From the NCBI RefSeq assembly GCF_963082655.1, contig NC_081552.1:3038001-3102000 (forward strand): a stretch of DNA of 64,000 bases, read 5' to 3'. A program made the position numbers and the translations under genes. Positions 32,295 through 44,539 of the stretch are shown here, piece after piece. The notes under the pieces were generated by a model. That model saw only the letters and a program-made list of their open reading frames with translations, was not told the origin of the DNA and did no database searches. Numbering within the stretch: the stretch's first letter is position 1; each line of letters starts with the position of its first letter. This stretch comes from Stomoxys calcitrans. Its lineage: Eukaryota; Arthropoda; Insecta; Diptera; Muscidae.

Positions 32295-34080
32295 AAAACT
32301 CAAGAAAAATAAACTCCTATGAAATTTCAATGCAATTTTCTCTAAAGACAATGACAAAATTTCGCTAAAAGTTTTCGCCATACGCAAAATTTCAATGTAG
32401 ACAAATCTTCAGAGAAATTTTCTTCGGGGAAAACAAATCTCCTCCACTGTAAGCCGCCAGCGAATGAATGAATGAATGGACAGACGGACGGACATTGGGA
32501 TGGATGTTGTTGGGGATACAATTTAAATATTTCTTGGAACAGACGATCAAACAGAAAAGCTTTCGTTCGGCTACATATTTAGTGTTTTTTTCTTAAACCG
32601 CTTAAAAACCTATTTTTTTAAAATTGTAAGTAAGTTAGACCCTCTCCCCAACCCCTCCCCCCAACAACAATAAATGAAACGAAAAGAAGACGTCCATCCA
32701 CTTTGATCCAAACGGATATATTCTAGCTCTCTCCCTCTCTCTCGCACTCGGCGCATGCTGAGTTGTGAGGAGTTCATGTCTGGTTACGTTAGTGCATGTA
32801 AAAAATACAAGAAAAGTAAAAATAAAAAAAAAATATAAGAAAATGAAGATGAAGATGAAAAAAAGTGTAAACATAAATCAATAAATAATTTTCCATGGCA
32901 TTATTACCATTTAAAGCTTATGCTTGAATTAAGTTATAACTTTGGCGCAGTTGTTTCCCCCCCTCCCCCCCTGGCTGGCAGGCAGGCAGACAGATGAGCA
33001 AGCAGCAGACAACGGAGTAAAGAAACATGGTCGCCGCAATAGAAACCCATAAGTCTGGTGTCGAAAACCAATCAACAACAATGAACCAAGATTAATGCCT
33101 TCTCGAATTTGTTACAATGAACCAGAGCCAGCCAGAAGGATGGACGGACGGCCAGAGAGTAAATAGCCAGGCACTGCCAAAAAGACCATCTTTCGTCCGA
33201 CAAATCTATGTAAATTTTCTTTCTTAGCTTTCAAATACTTCTTACACACCATAGACAGCTGGACGGACGGACAGACAGACAGACAGACAGACACTTAACC
33301 AAGTATTTTGGCCCAAACACACACCAAATGTATTGAAGAAGCCATCCATTCAAATCACACGGAAAATGTAATGAAGGCTGAGAAAAAAGATTGAACAATC
33401 AAATTATGTTTTTTTTTTTGTTTTTAATTCAAGAAAAGCCGAAAAACTTAAATACGCGCTTTCAAAACACAATTCCAAAGGAATATTTATGGAGGATTAA
33501 TAATTTTTTCCAATCGTTTGTGAATGGAGAAATATGTTCACTTATTGGGGTTGTTGCCGTTGCGGCTGCTGTTAGCGTCAGAAAATGAAAGGTGTTGTGC
33601 ATCCATAGAGTTCAAGTAAGTGTCCAAATACCTAGACAATATGACTGCCAATGGCTACACCAGCTTTAGCAGCACAGACGGACAAGGATTTTATAGCTTC
33701 AATGCTAATACAGTAGCAATGGGAAAACTTTAATGCCTTCGAGAACAATGTCGCATTAAAAGTTGAGAAAATTTATTTTCATATTCACTGCTATTAGCTG
33801 CTTAGTTTTTTATTTTGGTTTTCTTCATTTTACAATCATAAATGATCGTACTGCTGTTTGGGAAAATGCCACAAATGACAAACTCTTTGTTGTAAACCAA
33901 CTGCTGGATGTTTAAAGAAATGAAGTTCATGCGAGGGAATCGTTAAAATTGAGACATTTTCAGAAAAGCCTATGCTGTTCGTAAAGAGGTTTTAAGAAAA
34001 GACAAATATCGGCTTTGAAATAAGTTCTTTGCAGATGAGTAACATTAAGACTACTCATTAATAAATTGAATGAAAAACCA
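32295..34080. other. Intergenic DNA with GACA/GACG microsatellite
   Basis: A (GACG)n(GACA)n tract lies at 33261-33293 with no Helentron-like sequence around it. Elsewhere there are CT-rich and poly-A runs. Frames are low-complexity, and I see no gene. Confidence 0.45.
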
Positions 34081-35280
34081 GTAAGGAAAGGCAAAAGTCG
34101 GGCGGTGCCGACTGTATAATACCCTACACCACCTAGTGCATGTAGTACTTTTTATATGTAGAACTTATCTCGAAATCTAGTCAGACTTTAATTTGGATAC
34201 CAATTGAAATAGCAATTTAGAACCTTGTAAGGTTTTCCTACCATAGCACAAAAGGCCATATCGGATAAAAGATTATATGGGAGTTATATCGAAACCTGTG
34301 CCAATCAAATAGAGATTGACGTCCCAGTATGTGTCATTAAGATGTGACCAAAAATATGGTTTTTACTGCCATAAAAGTCCATATCGGATGAAATATACAC
34401 ATAGGAGCTATATCTAAATTAGGACTGATTTTAATGAAATTTTGCGCACGTATTGGAACGTCAATTTAAACGTCTCATGCAAAATCGGGCGAAAATTGAG
34501 GATTCTACAGCCTTAAAAGGCCATATCGGATGAAAGATGTAAATGGTAGCTATATCTAAATCTGATCCGATTTTTATGAAATTTTGCACACATATGAAGA
34601 CGTCAAATAAAGCACCTCATGCTAAATTTTGTAAAAATCGGACTAAAACTGTAGCTTCTGTGGCCATAAAAGTCCATGTCGGATGAAAGATATATATGGG
34701 AGCTATATCTAAACCTGAACCGATTGAAATTTTGCACACATATGAAGACGTCAAATAAAGCACCTCATGCTAAATTTTGTAAAAATCGGACTAAAACTGT
34801 GGCTTCTGCGGCCATAAAAGTCCATGTCGGATGAAAGATATATATGGGAGCTATATCTAAATCTGAACCGATTTTTATGAAATTTTGCACACATATGTAG
34901 ACCTTAAATAAAATACTCATTGGCAAATTTTGTGGCGATCGGACCAAAATTGTGGCTTCTACAGCCTTAATAAGTCATATCGGATGAAAGATATATATGG
35001 AAGCTATATCTAAATCTGAACCGATTTTTTCAAAATCAATAGCGTTTGTCCTTGGGCCAAAAAAGTGACATGTGAAAAATTTCGTGACAATCGGAAAACA
35101 AATACGACTTGCAGTTTGATTACAAGAATACATGGGCTCACAGACGAACATGGCTAAATAGAATCAGAAAATGATTCTCAGTCGATCGGTATACTTATCA
35201 ATGGGTCTAGCTCTTCTCCTTCTTAGCGTTGCAAACAAATGCACAAATCTATAATACCCTGTACCACAGTGGTGGAAACA
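34081..35280 (-). mobile_element. Helentron-like element, family B, near full length (1.2 kb)
   Basis: Plus-strand left end GTAAGGAAAGGCAAAAG with hairpin AGTCGGGCGGTGCCGACT (34098-34115) and TACCCTACACCACC. Then come about six units with GGAGCTATATCTAAATCTG. The core ACATGGCTAAATAGAATC (35148-35165) and sub-terminal CACAGTGGTGG close it. Units near 34590 and 34735 are almost identical, indicating local unit duplication. Confidence 0.75.
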
Positions 35281-35284
35281 GTGT

Positions 35285-35518
35285 AGGAAACAAGTAAAAA
35301 CGCCTTAAGTTCGGCCATTCGAACTTTGGGTACCCAGCACCACGAATACATCTGAACCCAGAACCCATACTCCGCTTGGACGAGCTAGACAAGACTTGGA
35401 AGGGAAATTAAAGTGTCAAATTCAACATACCGTACCAAATTGAAGTGATATCGGGAAGTAAATGCTCTTTTTATGGGCCCCCAAGACCTTAATTTGGATT
35501 ATTTGGTGGCTATATCAA
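35285..35518 (-). mobile_element. Helentron-like family A' element, 3' piece, interrupted by the RTE LINE
   Basis: ACAAGTAAAAACGCCTTAAG with a decayed hairpin TTCGGCCATTCGAA is followed by GGGTACCCAGCACCAC. Repeat sequence runs up to the RTE target site ATATCAA (35512-35518). Confidence 0.6.
35512..35518. repeat. Target duplication of the RTE LINE, left (ATATCAA)
   Basis: ATATCAA is repeated at 39040-39046 directly after the LINE's GAT-repeat tail. Confidence 0.6.
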
Positions 35519-35520
35519 AA

Positions 35521-35955
35521 TTCCAGTACGAATATCAAGGGGCCGACACGAGATAACTGTGAGCACCACGCAAGCTAGAACTTTGAGTTCCGACTTTTGT
35601 GGTGTCCATCGTTGTCACGGAAAGCTTAGCTGAAAGCTACCGGGTCCATAGGTTGCGCATAGTGGAAAGCTTCGCTTTTGTGCGGAGTAGCAGCAAATGC
35701 GGCCGCGGGTAGTCAGCAGATAGTAGATAGGATCAGTGATCCTATCAGGACCCATTCCAGTACGAATATCAAGGGGCCGACACGGGATAACTGTGAGCAC
35801 CACACAGGCTGGAACTTTGAGTTCCGACTTTTGTGGTGTCCATCGTTGTCACGGAAAACTTAGCTGAAAGCTACCGGGCGCGTCCATAGGTTGCGCATGG
35901 TGGAAAGCTTCGTTTTTGTGCGGAGTAGCAGCAAATGCGGCCGCGGGTAGTCAGC
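35521..35955 (+). repeat. Tandem 5' untranslated repeats of the RTE LINE (~234 bp, about 1.9 units)
   Basis: TTCCAGTACGAATATCAAGG occurs at 35521 and 35755. The following sequence matches closely through GCAAATGCGGCCGCGGGTAG in both units, apart from a few substitutions and a small GCGC insertion in the second. Tandem leader units can carry promoter activity; that is inference here. Confidence 0.85.
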
Positions 35956-36199
35956 GATTTTCGAGAAGAGAATCTCAGTGAGGAGTCACGTGGCCAGATG
36001 CCTCTTAAATAATGACTGAGTGCCAATGATACTGGATATGACAAGGTAAGTGATTGGTGCCTTAAAATTACCAAAGGCCAACATCAGCGTCTGTTCCCCG
36101 GTAAGGGGCGGCAGGAGGCGAGCGTCGGATCTTGGAGCAAGCGGATCGCGACAACGAGGTATACAAAACCCATGCGGTTGGGGCGCTGGGCCAGTAACC

Positions 36200-38985
36200 C
36201 GCCCATGATTTGCGGATCTGCATCTGAAATGTTCGCTTTCTCTACTCTAGCGCTGGCGGAGGTATTGAAGAAGTACAAGGCAAATATTACCGACTTGCAG
36301 GAAGTGCGTTGGACTGGGAATGGCATTACAACAACACCAAACGGTGACAAACTATACTATAGCTGTAATAACACATGAATTTGGCTGTTGATTTGTGATT
36401 AGTAGGCGACTGAAACCACCCGTCTCAAGCTTTTCTCTGGTAGATGCGAGGGATGAAAGCCAAATTCTTCAACATCAGCCTTATTTGTACCCATGCCCCG
36501 ACGGAAGACAAGGACGAGCAGACCAAGGATATTTTCAAAATGCGCCTGGACAGAGAATACGACCACTACCATGATATTAAAATCGTTCTGGGAGATTTTA
36601 ATGCGAAGAAAGGAAAGGAAGACATCTTTGGTCCAAGAGTCGGAAAGTTTAGCCTCCACGAGATAACGTCCGATAATGGGTTGAGGCTAATAGATTTCAC
36701 CGCGGCAAAAAAAACGGGAAAGTTAGCAGCACCAGACTTCAACATACAAATATTCGCAAAGCCATTAGGCTGTCACCCGATCAAAACACGAGAAACCAAT
36801 CCCATGGCAGCCGGTTGTATGTACCGGATTGAACCGATGAATTCCTTCATCGGCAAGGGCTGCCGCCTCAGTGTACCACACACTGCTACTACAACAACAA
36901 CAACAACGAGAAGTCAAATTGATCGCGTAGCGATAGATGGGAGGCATTAGATGTACGATCGATTCGTGGAGCGAATATAGATTCGGATCATTACCTTGTT
37001 GCAGCAAAGGTTCGCACCCGTTTCAACATGGCGAGGAAAGCACGATCTGACACTGTACGGAAGCTGGACATTGAAAAGCTATAAACACAACGGCACTCGA
37101 TTCACTCAACTGCTTGACGACAGCACTCATTGTTCCCATGATATAAGGGCGCAGTGGCAAACTATTGCCCACTGCATGGAAAATGCCTCGAAATCCGTAC
37201 TCGGGTACCGGAAGCCTCCCCCAAGAAACCCATGGTACGACCAGGACTGTCGAGATGCTACTGAAGCCAAAAATGCGGCATACAGAGCAACCCAGATGAA
37301 GGAGAAAAGAAGAGAGGAAAAACGTCTATTCCGCAGAAAAAAGAAGGAAATAGAAGGTCGTGAGTGTGAGCGAATTGAGAGGAACAGGAGTGAGAATGTC
37401 CGGAAATTCTACCAAAGAATTAATCATCAAACCGATGGCTTTGATACAGGCACATCCTCCTGGAGAGACAAAGAAGGACATCAGGTAGGTAACTGGCACA
37501 GATAACATGCTGAGGATATGGAAAGAACATTTACCCAACTGCTAGTGTCCGAGGATGGCGGCGAATGGGATGTTGCAGAGCCAATCCCTGATGATGGTGT
37601 AGAATGTTTATCTCCCAGGGTCCAGTTCTCCCAGGTCCAAGAAGCTGTGACCCGTCTGAAGAACAACAAGACAGCAGGAGCCGACGGGTTACACGTTGGT
37701 CTTGTTAAGATTAAGGCGTATGAATCAGCTTTTCTGTGCAATCTAGCTAGAAGAACGCATACCCGATGGTTGGAACCACAGCATACTACGCCACATACAC
37801 AAGAAAGGAGAGAAGACGGAATGTGCCAACTACAGAGGAGTAAGTCTCCTCCCCATCGCATACAAAATACTCTCGAGCGTACTGTGTGAAAGATTAAAAC
37901 CTAAAGTCAATGAAATAATTGGGCACTACCAATGCGATTTTACATCTGATAGAACAGATACTCACACTGCGCCAAATCCTGGAAAAGACCGGAGAAGGAC
38001 AAATCAACATCTACCATCTCTTTTTTGACTACAAAGCCGCTTTCGATACCCCTATACCTTCAAAGGTATTTCAAGCCATGTCTGAGATTGGTAACACAGC
38101 AAAATTAATAAAACTCTGCAGGATGACATTTGTTCCTCAGTAAGAATAGGAAAAAATCTTTTCGAACCATTTAATACCAAACGAGGTTTCCGGCAAGGAG
38201 ACAGCTAATCGTGTCATCTCTTTATTATACTGCTGGAGAAGATTTTACAAGATGCAGATGTGAATAGATATGGCGCACTAGTCACAAGAGAATACATGCT
38301 AGTCACCTATGTCGTCGACATCGATATCAAAGGTCGGTCAGTGGAAGTAGATCAGATAAAGAAAATGGAGAAAGTTGAGAACCAAAACTTTGAGATAGTC
38401 AGCAAATTTATCTAACTCGGCACCGCCTTAACCGAAACGAATGTGACCAGTTTTGATATGAAGCGGGAAAAAATACTGGAAAACAGATGCTACTTTGGAT
38501 TAAGTAGGCAGTTTAGAAACAAGGCCACCTTCAGACAGACGAAGATTATACTATACAAGACACTGATACTATCCCCGTTGCTATATGGTTCTGAGGCATG
38601 GGAGCAGACGAGGCAGTGCTTGGAGTGTTTGAGAGAAAGATCCTTCGTAAAATATATGGCCCAGTTTGCGTTAATGGAGAATGGATAATGGCGTCGTATG
38701 AACCAGATGCTGTATGACGACGATAGCATAGTTACACGTACCAAAATACAACGGCTGCATTGGCTAGGTTATGTTTTCAGAATAGATGAAGAAGCTCCAG
38801 CAAAGAAGCTTTTTGAAGGCAATCACAACCAAAAGCCCATTGGAAAGATGAAGTGTTGGGAGACACCTCGAAACTTGGTGTCAGTGATTATAAAATGAGC
38901 ACAAAAGATCGAAGGCGCTTGGAATGCTATTCAATGTTCGGTTAATGTGACAGATGTTCTGTCATATCCATCTAAAGTAAAGTAA
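36200..38985 (+). pseudogene. RTE-like LINE ORF (endonuclease plus reverse transcriptase), decayed
   Basis: In order: APE-type endonuclease ('LKKYKANITDLQEVRWTGNG' near 36265), the metal-binding VLGDFNA at 36584, and SPDQ...TRSQIDRVAIDGRH split by a short-element insertion. Next come DHYLVA (about 36977), the NNKTAGADGL block of the reverse transcriptase (37663), 'FFDYKAAFDTP' (38022), 'RQGDS' (38195) and a C-terminal LYGSEAW (38581). The catalytic YADD is not recognisable and stops interrupt the frame, so it is inactive. The family copies its own RNA by target-primed reverse transcription. Confidence 0.85.
36795..36905 (+). mobile_element. LINE-derived short element (SINE-like), copy 2
   Basis: 111 bp run from ACCAATCCCATGGCAGCCGG to CTGCTACTACAACAACAACAA. 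The target duplication is ACGAGAA (36788-36794 and 36906-36912). Removing the element and one duplicate restores the RTE reading ...SPDQN-TRSQIDR..., so the ends are certain. Stems: GGCAGCC/GGCTGCC (36806-36812, 36858-36864), CCGGT/ACCGG (36811-36815, 36823-36827, overlapping by two bases) and CCGATG/CATCGG (36834-36839, 36848-36853). The first ~75 bases match the leader of the LINE at 48350. Confidence 0.85.
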
Positions 38986-39159
38986 GTATACGCATTTAAT
39001 GCAATGAAATAAAAAGTTTTTTGATGATGATGATGAAAAATATCAATTATTTATTTTTATTAAAACAGTAGCAACGTCGTTTAAAAAAAATGACCGTTAA
39101 TTCGATTTTTGAGTTCTTAATTTTTTCTGTGTATATAGTACTAATAGAAACTTTTAGGA

Positions 39160-39452
39160 ACCGAACAAGGACGATCGAGAGACCAGTTTACATTGGACCT
39201 ATGTCAGGTTATAGACTGATTTGGATCGTATGTGGCACAGTTATTGGAAGTCACAGCAGAACACTACATGCAAACTTTCATCCAAATCGGACAAAAATTG
39301 CGGCTTGTAAGGACTCAAGTTGTCAAATAACTGCTATGGGACATAAGGTATGCAATTTTCACCGGATTTTGTTGAAAGGTGGTTTACATATATACCCGAG
39401 GTGGTGGGTATCCAAAGTTCGGCCCTGCCGTACTAAAAGCCTTTTTACTTGT
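39160..39452 (+). mobile_element. Helentron-like family A' element, 3' part
   Basis: Unit-like sequence leads into GGTGGTGGGTATCC, hairpin TTCGGCCCTGCCGTACT and CTTTTTACTTGT-type end. It is inserted in a family B element, which continues at 39453 with TATATGTAGAACTTG. Confidence 0.65.
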
Positions 39453-40453
39453 TATATGTAGAACTTGTCTCGAAATCTTGTCAGACTGTAATTTGGATAC
39501 CCCAATTGAAATATCAAATAGAACCTTGTAAGATTTTCCTAGCACAAATTTGGATTTCCACGTCCTTAAAGATTATATGGAAGATATATTGAAACGTGTG
39601 CCAATTTTGATGACACATACTGGGACGTCGAATAGAACAATTTGTGCCCTATATTGTAGAGATGTAAGCAAAATTTTGGCTTTCATTGCCTTAGAAGATA
39701 AAATATATACATTGCAGCTATATCTAAATCAGGACCGATTTTAATGAAATTTTGCGCACGTCTCATGCAAAATCGGATGAAAATTGTGGTTTCTACAGGC
39801 TAAAATCCATTTCGGATAAAGAATATATCGGGGACCTAAATCTAAATCTAAACTAAATTTTGTGAAATTTTCCACACGTATTAAGACGTCAAATAAAACA
39901 CCTCGTGCTGCATCTTGTTAAGATTGGACTAAAATAGTGGCTTCTACAGCCTTAAAAGACCATATCGGACAAAAGATATAAATGGGAGCTACATCTAAAT
40001 CTAAACTGAATTTTATGAAATTTTGCAGTCGTATTGAAACTTCAAAGAAAAGACTTTGTGCAAAATTTTGTAAAGATGGGATCAAATTTGTGGCTGCTAC
40101 AGCCTTAAAACTCTATAACGGATAAAAGATATATATGGGTGCTATATCTAAATTTGAACCGCTTTTTATGAAATTTTGCAGTCGTATTGGAACTTCAAAG
40201 AAAAGACTTTGTGCAAAGTTTTGTAAGGATTCGACCAAAATTGTGGCTGCTATAGCCATAAAATTCAATATCGGATAAATGTTATCTATGGAAGGTATAT
40301 CTAAATCTGGACCGATTTAAGCGAAATTTTGCACACATATGAGGACGTTCAATGAAACACACCATGCCAAATTTTGTAAAGATCGGACCAAAATTGTGGC
40401 TTCTACAGCCTTAAAAGGCCATATCGGTTGAATGATAACTAAATCTGAACCGA
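39453..40453 (-). mobile_element. Helentron-like family B body (about seven units)
   Basis: Diverged units carry GGAGCTATATCTAAATC- and GAAATTTTGC-type motifs. Both ends are missing: the left is replaced by the 39160 element and the right is cut by a SINE fragment at 40454. One unit (about 40010-40230) is locally duplicated. Confidence 0.6.
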
Positions 40454-40566
40454 AAGGCACGCCGTTCGGGCTTGGCCATAGAAAAGACGCCCCACAACAT
40501 TGAGCTTTAACTTGAATCGGACTGCAGTGGAGTGTTCATGATCAATAATCTGCGATTTGCATGCAG
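40454..40566 (+). mobile_element. tRNA-derived SINE, 3' body fragment (tentative)
   Basis: The segment AGGCACGCCGTTCGGGCTTGG through TTGAATCGGACTGCAG and TTTGCATG interrupts the surrounding Helentron-like units. I recognise it as resembling the 3' half of a common fly tRNA-derived SINE whose heads are seen at 60660 and 60835. The linking of head and body is from general knowledge, not shown here. Confidence 0.4.
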
Positions 40567-40594
40567 TCCTAAGTAGTTAACATATCTCCATTAT

Positions 40595-41274
40595 TATATG
40601 CTTCACTGAGGTGCAGGGCATTATAAGTTTGTGCATTTGTTTGCAATGCCAAGATAAGTATACCGATCGACTCAGAATCACTTTCAGGATTCGATTTAGT
40701 CATGTCCGTCTGTCCGTCTGTGAGTCCATGTAATCGAAGTGCAGGTCGTATTTGTTGTCCAATCATCACGAAATTTTGCACAAATTACTTTTGTGTTCGC
40801 CCAAGGGCGAACGCTATTGATTTTGGTAGAAATCGGTTCAGATTTAGATATAGCTCCCATATATATGTATCGCCTGATTTGCACTTAAATGGTCGAAGTA
40901 GCTACAATTTTCGACCGATCTTCACAAATTTTGGCAGGCATTGTTTTTTTGCTAATCTTAACATAGCTGCAGAACTTCATCAAAATCGGTTCAGATTTAG
41001 ATATAGCTCCCATATATATGTATCGCCTGATTTGCACTTAAATGGCCGTAGCAGCTACAATTTTTAACCGATCTGCACAAAATTTTTTCACGGATTGTTT
41101 TGGTACTGATCTTCAATCAAATCGGTTCAGATTAAGATATAACTCCCATATATTTGCATCGCCCAATTTGCACTTATAAGTCTGTAATTAACACAATTTG
41201 TATCCGATCTGCACAAAATTTTAAACGGATTATTTTGTTACTGATCCGCCCTACTTTTGCCTTTTCTTACTGGT
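40595..41274 (+). mobile_element. Helentron-like element, family B, plus orientation (0.68 kb)
   Basis: It starts near ACTGAGGTGCAGGGCATTAT, with GTCATGTCCGTCTGTCCG at 40700-40717 and four diverged units including a near-exact repeat of GGTTCAGATTTAGATATAGC. It ends with hairpin-like CCGCCCTACTTTTGCC and CTTACTGGT, the reverse of the left end at 34081. Confidence 0.7.
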
Positions 41275-43036
41275 TAAAATATAGAAACCATTGACCATAC
41301 AAAAATTTTCCAGAATACCGACTCCCAAGAGTTGTAAGAGACACTTTGTTTTGAGTTTTGGAACTTTGTTAAATAAATTTCTCACATTTTTGCTTGATGA
41401 GCAAAGCATCCCTTTATTCATTTAATACAAAAGTAAGCTCAAATTATTCTAAACAACGCGAAGGCTTCTTGTTCTAAGTTGTATGTGCTTTGGGAAAATT
41501 TGTATGTTTTATCAAACAAAAAAAAAAAAAAGTCTTAGATTTAGGTTTAAGAAACCATTTTACATATTCATTAGACTTGTTTCCCTGTTTTGCCCACCGC
41601 TTTATGATCCCTTCCAATTTCCAATCCAATATCCAACATTGTATACCAAATGCAAGACAATGTTGCTACCGTGCATCACAAAAACCAGCATCAAAATGAT
41701 GGTCACATACAACACCCTGTACCTTAATTAATGAATCATGTTATCTGGCCAAGAATGTTTTCTAGTTGTACGAAGTGAAATTAACAGAGAAATCTTTGTG
41801 ATAATCTGCTAAAGAAGCATAAGAAGAACATGACGGCCCAATGGTGGCTACCTTAAGGAAATAATGGACGATTGGACAGAGGATTGTGGCGCATCCAACA
41901 AAGGGAACAAGCCGACAAAATAGTTTTTTATCTTTTGCTATCACAAAGCAAAGATCTCCTGCAAAACAGAAATGGTGGAATAACTAAAACGGCATTGAAG
42001 TTGAAGATAAAGTTGAAGCTTAGTAAAACAAAATGGAGGGGGACAGGGCAAGATAGGAAGAAGAAAAAATCCAGCAGAAGAAATTTTTAAATCTTATACC
42101 ATAAACACTGCTATGACAAGATTGACTCTAGAAGATTCCCCTGTAGTTACAAAAATAAATCTTAAAATGCTTCATTCTAATCCATATTTTTTTGAAAATT
42201 GCCTATTAATTAAAATCCTTTTAAATGCATCCACTTAAATTGCCAAAGACAATCGAATTTATTGATCGAACAAATAAATCGTTGCTGTCTCGTCACTGAG
42301 GCGCAAAAGAATTTGGCTTTTAAAATGAAAATGCAGTTGTCATTATTATGTCAACACTTCACTTTCACTTCAGCCCGAAGAGAACAGAATGAAACACCAC
42401 CAGCACCAGCACCAGCACCACCACCGTCACATCTCACACCAAATTGAATCGGCGATTATTGTCGTCACTATTAACTGGCAATGGTGTTGCTGCGCCACAG
42501 TGCCTTCCATAAATAAACAAAAACTTGACAATGCAATACCAATGGGTTCTTCACACTACCCCCATCAGGCACACATATACTGAATGGTTCGGGTGCCCCA
42601 TCGAGTCAACAGGGCCCCAGCGGCGGCAGCCTGACAAGGCAAACTTCTCATATAACAATCAAACCACACCACACCACACCAATCCCAACCCTTCAAAGTG
42701 TCACTTGTATGGATGGATCTACCCGGCCGGTAATAGTCAGTGTCATGTGAATGGAACAGGGCAAATAAAGCGGCAGCAACCATGGATAGTCACAAATAGA
42801 CAGTCGAAGCCTCTCATCAACAGCAGGCGTTAACACACGGCGATTTATGACAGCCCATCAATGGCAACGACCATATTCATATTTTCTATTTTCCCGACAG
42901 TAATGCGCATAGTACATGTTTGTAAGAATGTGGCTTGTTTGATGCTTCCTCTTTAATGTTATTACATGTGGGTCTTCGACATATGGGACACCGAGTAGAA
43001 TCCTGCAAACAAATAGCTAACTTAGCTTTGAAGATA
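41275..43036. other. Intergenic DNA, no gene seen
   Basis: Mixed non-coding sequence with CACCAG/CAGCAC short runs (42400-42430) and CACACCACACC (42665). Predicted frames are short and overlapping on both strands. Confidence 0.4.
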
Positions 43037-43633
43037 AAGGGTGATTTTTTTGAGGTTAGGATTTTCATGCATTAGTATTTGACAGATCACGTGGGATTTC
43101 AGACATGGTGTCAAAGAGAAAGATGCTCAGTATGCTTTGACATTTCATCATGAATAGACTTACTAACGAGCAACGCTTGCAAATCATTGAATTTTATTAC
43201 CAAAATCAGTGTTCGGTTCGAAATGTGTTCATTCACCGTTCAGCGATGAGGCTCATTTCTGGTTGAATGGCTACGTAAATAAGCAAAATTGCCGCATTTG
43301 GAGTGAAGAGCAACCAGAAGCCGTTCAAGAACTGCCCATGCATCCCGAAAAATGCACTGTTTGGTGTGGTTTGTACGCTGGTGGAATCATTGGACCGTAT
43401 TTTTTCAAAGATGCTGTTGGACGCAACGTTACGGTGAATGAACACATTTCGAACCGAACACTGATTTTGGTAATAAAATTCAATGATTTGCAAGCGTTGC
43501 TCGTTAGTAAGTCTATTCATGATGAAATGTCACAGCATACTGAGCATCTTTCTCTTTGACACCATGTCTGAAATCCCACGTGATCTGTCAAATACTAATG
43601 CATGAAAATCCTAACCTCAAAAAAATCACCCTT
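43037..43633 (+). mobile_element. Internally deleted mariner/Tc1-like transposon with long TIRs, copy 2
   Basis: TIRs of about 203 bp (43037-43239 and 43431-43633), TA target duplication (43035-43036 and 43634-43635). The left arm contains the transposase start (ATG 43150), and the centre keeps the FSDEAHFWLNGY catalytic fragment. It is nearly identical to the 5181 copy, but its arms extend eight bases further inward (ATTCACCGT), so the two copies do not share one deletion junction exactly. Confidence 0.87.
43150..43439 (+). pseudogene. Transposase remnant in mariner/Tc1-like copy 2
   Basis: It encodes the first ~29 residues including the N-terminal HTH start, then only FSDEAHF...GRNVTVN of the catalytic domain. 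It lacks the remaining two catalytic acids and cannot be active. The inverted right arm again produces an antisense MNRLTNEQ frame. Confidence 0.75.
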
Positions 43634-43774
43634 TAGATTGAATGCCTGAAATGTTTCTTACTTAGTTCGGTGAAGCTCCGATGGGTGAAGTACCAACGGC
43701 CACATTTCAGCTGCTATAATCAACTTATAATCCGATTCTGTGCATACTCGGCATAGATGTTGATAGTCATAATA

Positions 43775-44011
43775 TTGGGTTGCCCAAAAAGTAATTGCGG
43801 ATTTTTCATATAGTCGGCGTTGACAATTTTTTTCACAGCTTGTGACTCTGTAATTGCATTCTTTCTTCCGTCAGTTATCAGCTGTTACTTTTAGTTTGTT
43901 TTAGAAAAAAAGTGTAAAAAAAGTATATTTGATTAAAGTTCATTCCAAGTTTTATTAAAAATGCATTTACTTTCTTTTAAAACAATCCGCAATTACTTTT
44001 TGGGCAACCAA
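43775..44011. mobile_element. Mariner-type MITE, copy 2 (237 bp)
   Basis: Inverted ends TTGGGTTGCCCAAAAAGTAA, TA on both sides (43773-43774, 44012-44013). The interior is the reverse complement of the copy at 2546 (for example CACAGCTTGTGACTCTGTAA), with scattered differences and one missing base in the right TIR. Confidence 0.85.
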
Positions 44012-44539
44012 TAGTATAGGAACCATAATAGCAATGCAAAATCGATTTAAAATTATGTGCTCTAGCGCCAACAATGTCAAATCAGGATCGGTTTATGTGG
44101 AAGCTATATAAGACAAAGGACCATCTGTGGCATCCGTACCAACACAACCAACATCTTTAAGAGGTTACGCCAGTAGCCGAGTTAGTAGCATGCTCGGTTT
44201 AACAGCGCGGGGGGGTCGTGGCTGCAACTCCCACCAAAGTCGTATTTAGGGAAAGACTGTCATCATGTCCCGTGATCACATTCCAAGCTTTATTCTTTTG
44301 ATCTAACATTTGATAAGTCCACAATTAAGAACAGCGTTCATGCACAACGATCAGTCGATTTGGCTTCTTGAACACCTAGAAGCATCAGCTTAATTCAGAT
44401 TGGATTGAAATGTATTAAGCTTGTAAACACATACTGCTCGCAAATAAATCATGTCCCAATTTGACTTGTTGAGCCCTTTAATACAATATATTAGCTGATT
44501 TGCTTTCGCTATACATATAATAATCCCGATATCCATAAA
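44012..44539. other. Non-coding DNA with repeat-like scraps
   Basis: Short phrases such as GATCGGTTTATGTGGAAGCT (44089) suggest a heavily decayed Helentron-like unit. No gene is visible. Confidence 0.4.

Larger units (their letters stand above)
35519..39039 (+). mobile_element. RTE-like LINE, full length but decayed (3.5 kb)
   Basis: The 5' region is a tandem pair of ~234-bp units (starting 35521 and 35755). A decayed ORF with endonuclease and reverse transcriptase follows, and the 3' end is a short (GAT)n tail (TTGATGATGATGATG, 39021-39035), as is typical for RTE elements. ATATCAA flanks both ends. A LINE-derived short element sits inside at 36795-36905. Confidence 0.75.

Noticed and set aside
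36996..37505. 169-codon open frame as an independent gene
   Set aside because: It is the middle of the RTE LINE ORF between endonuclease and reverse transcriptase.
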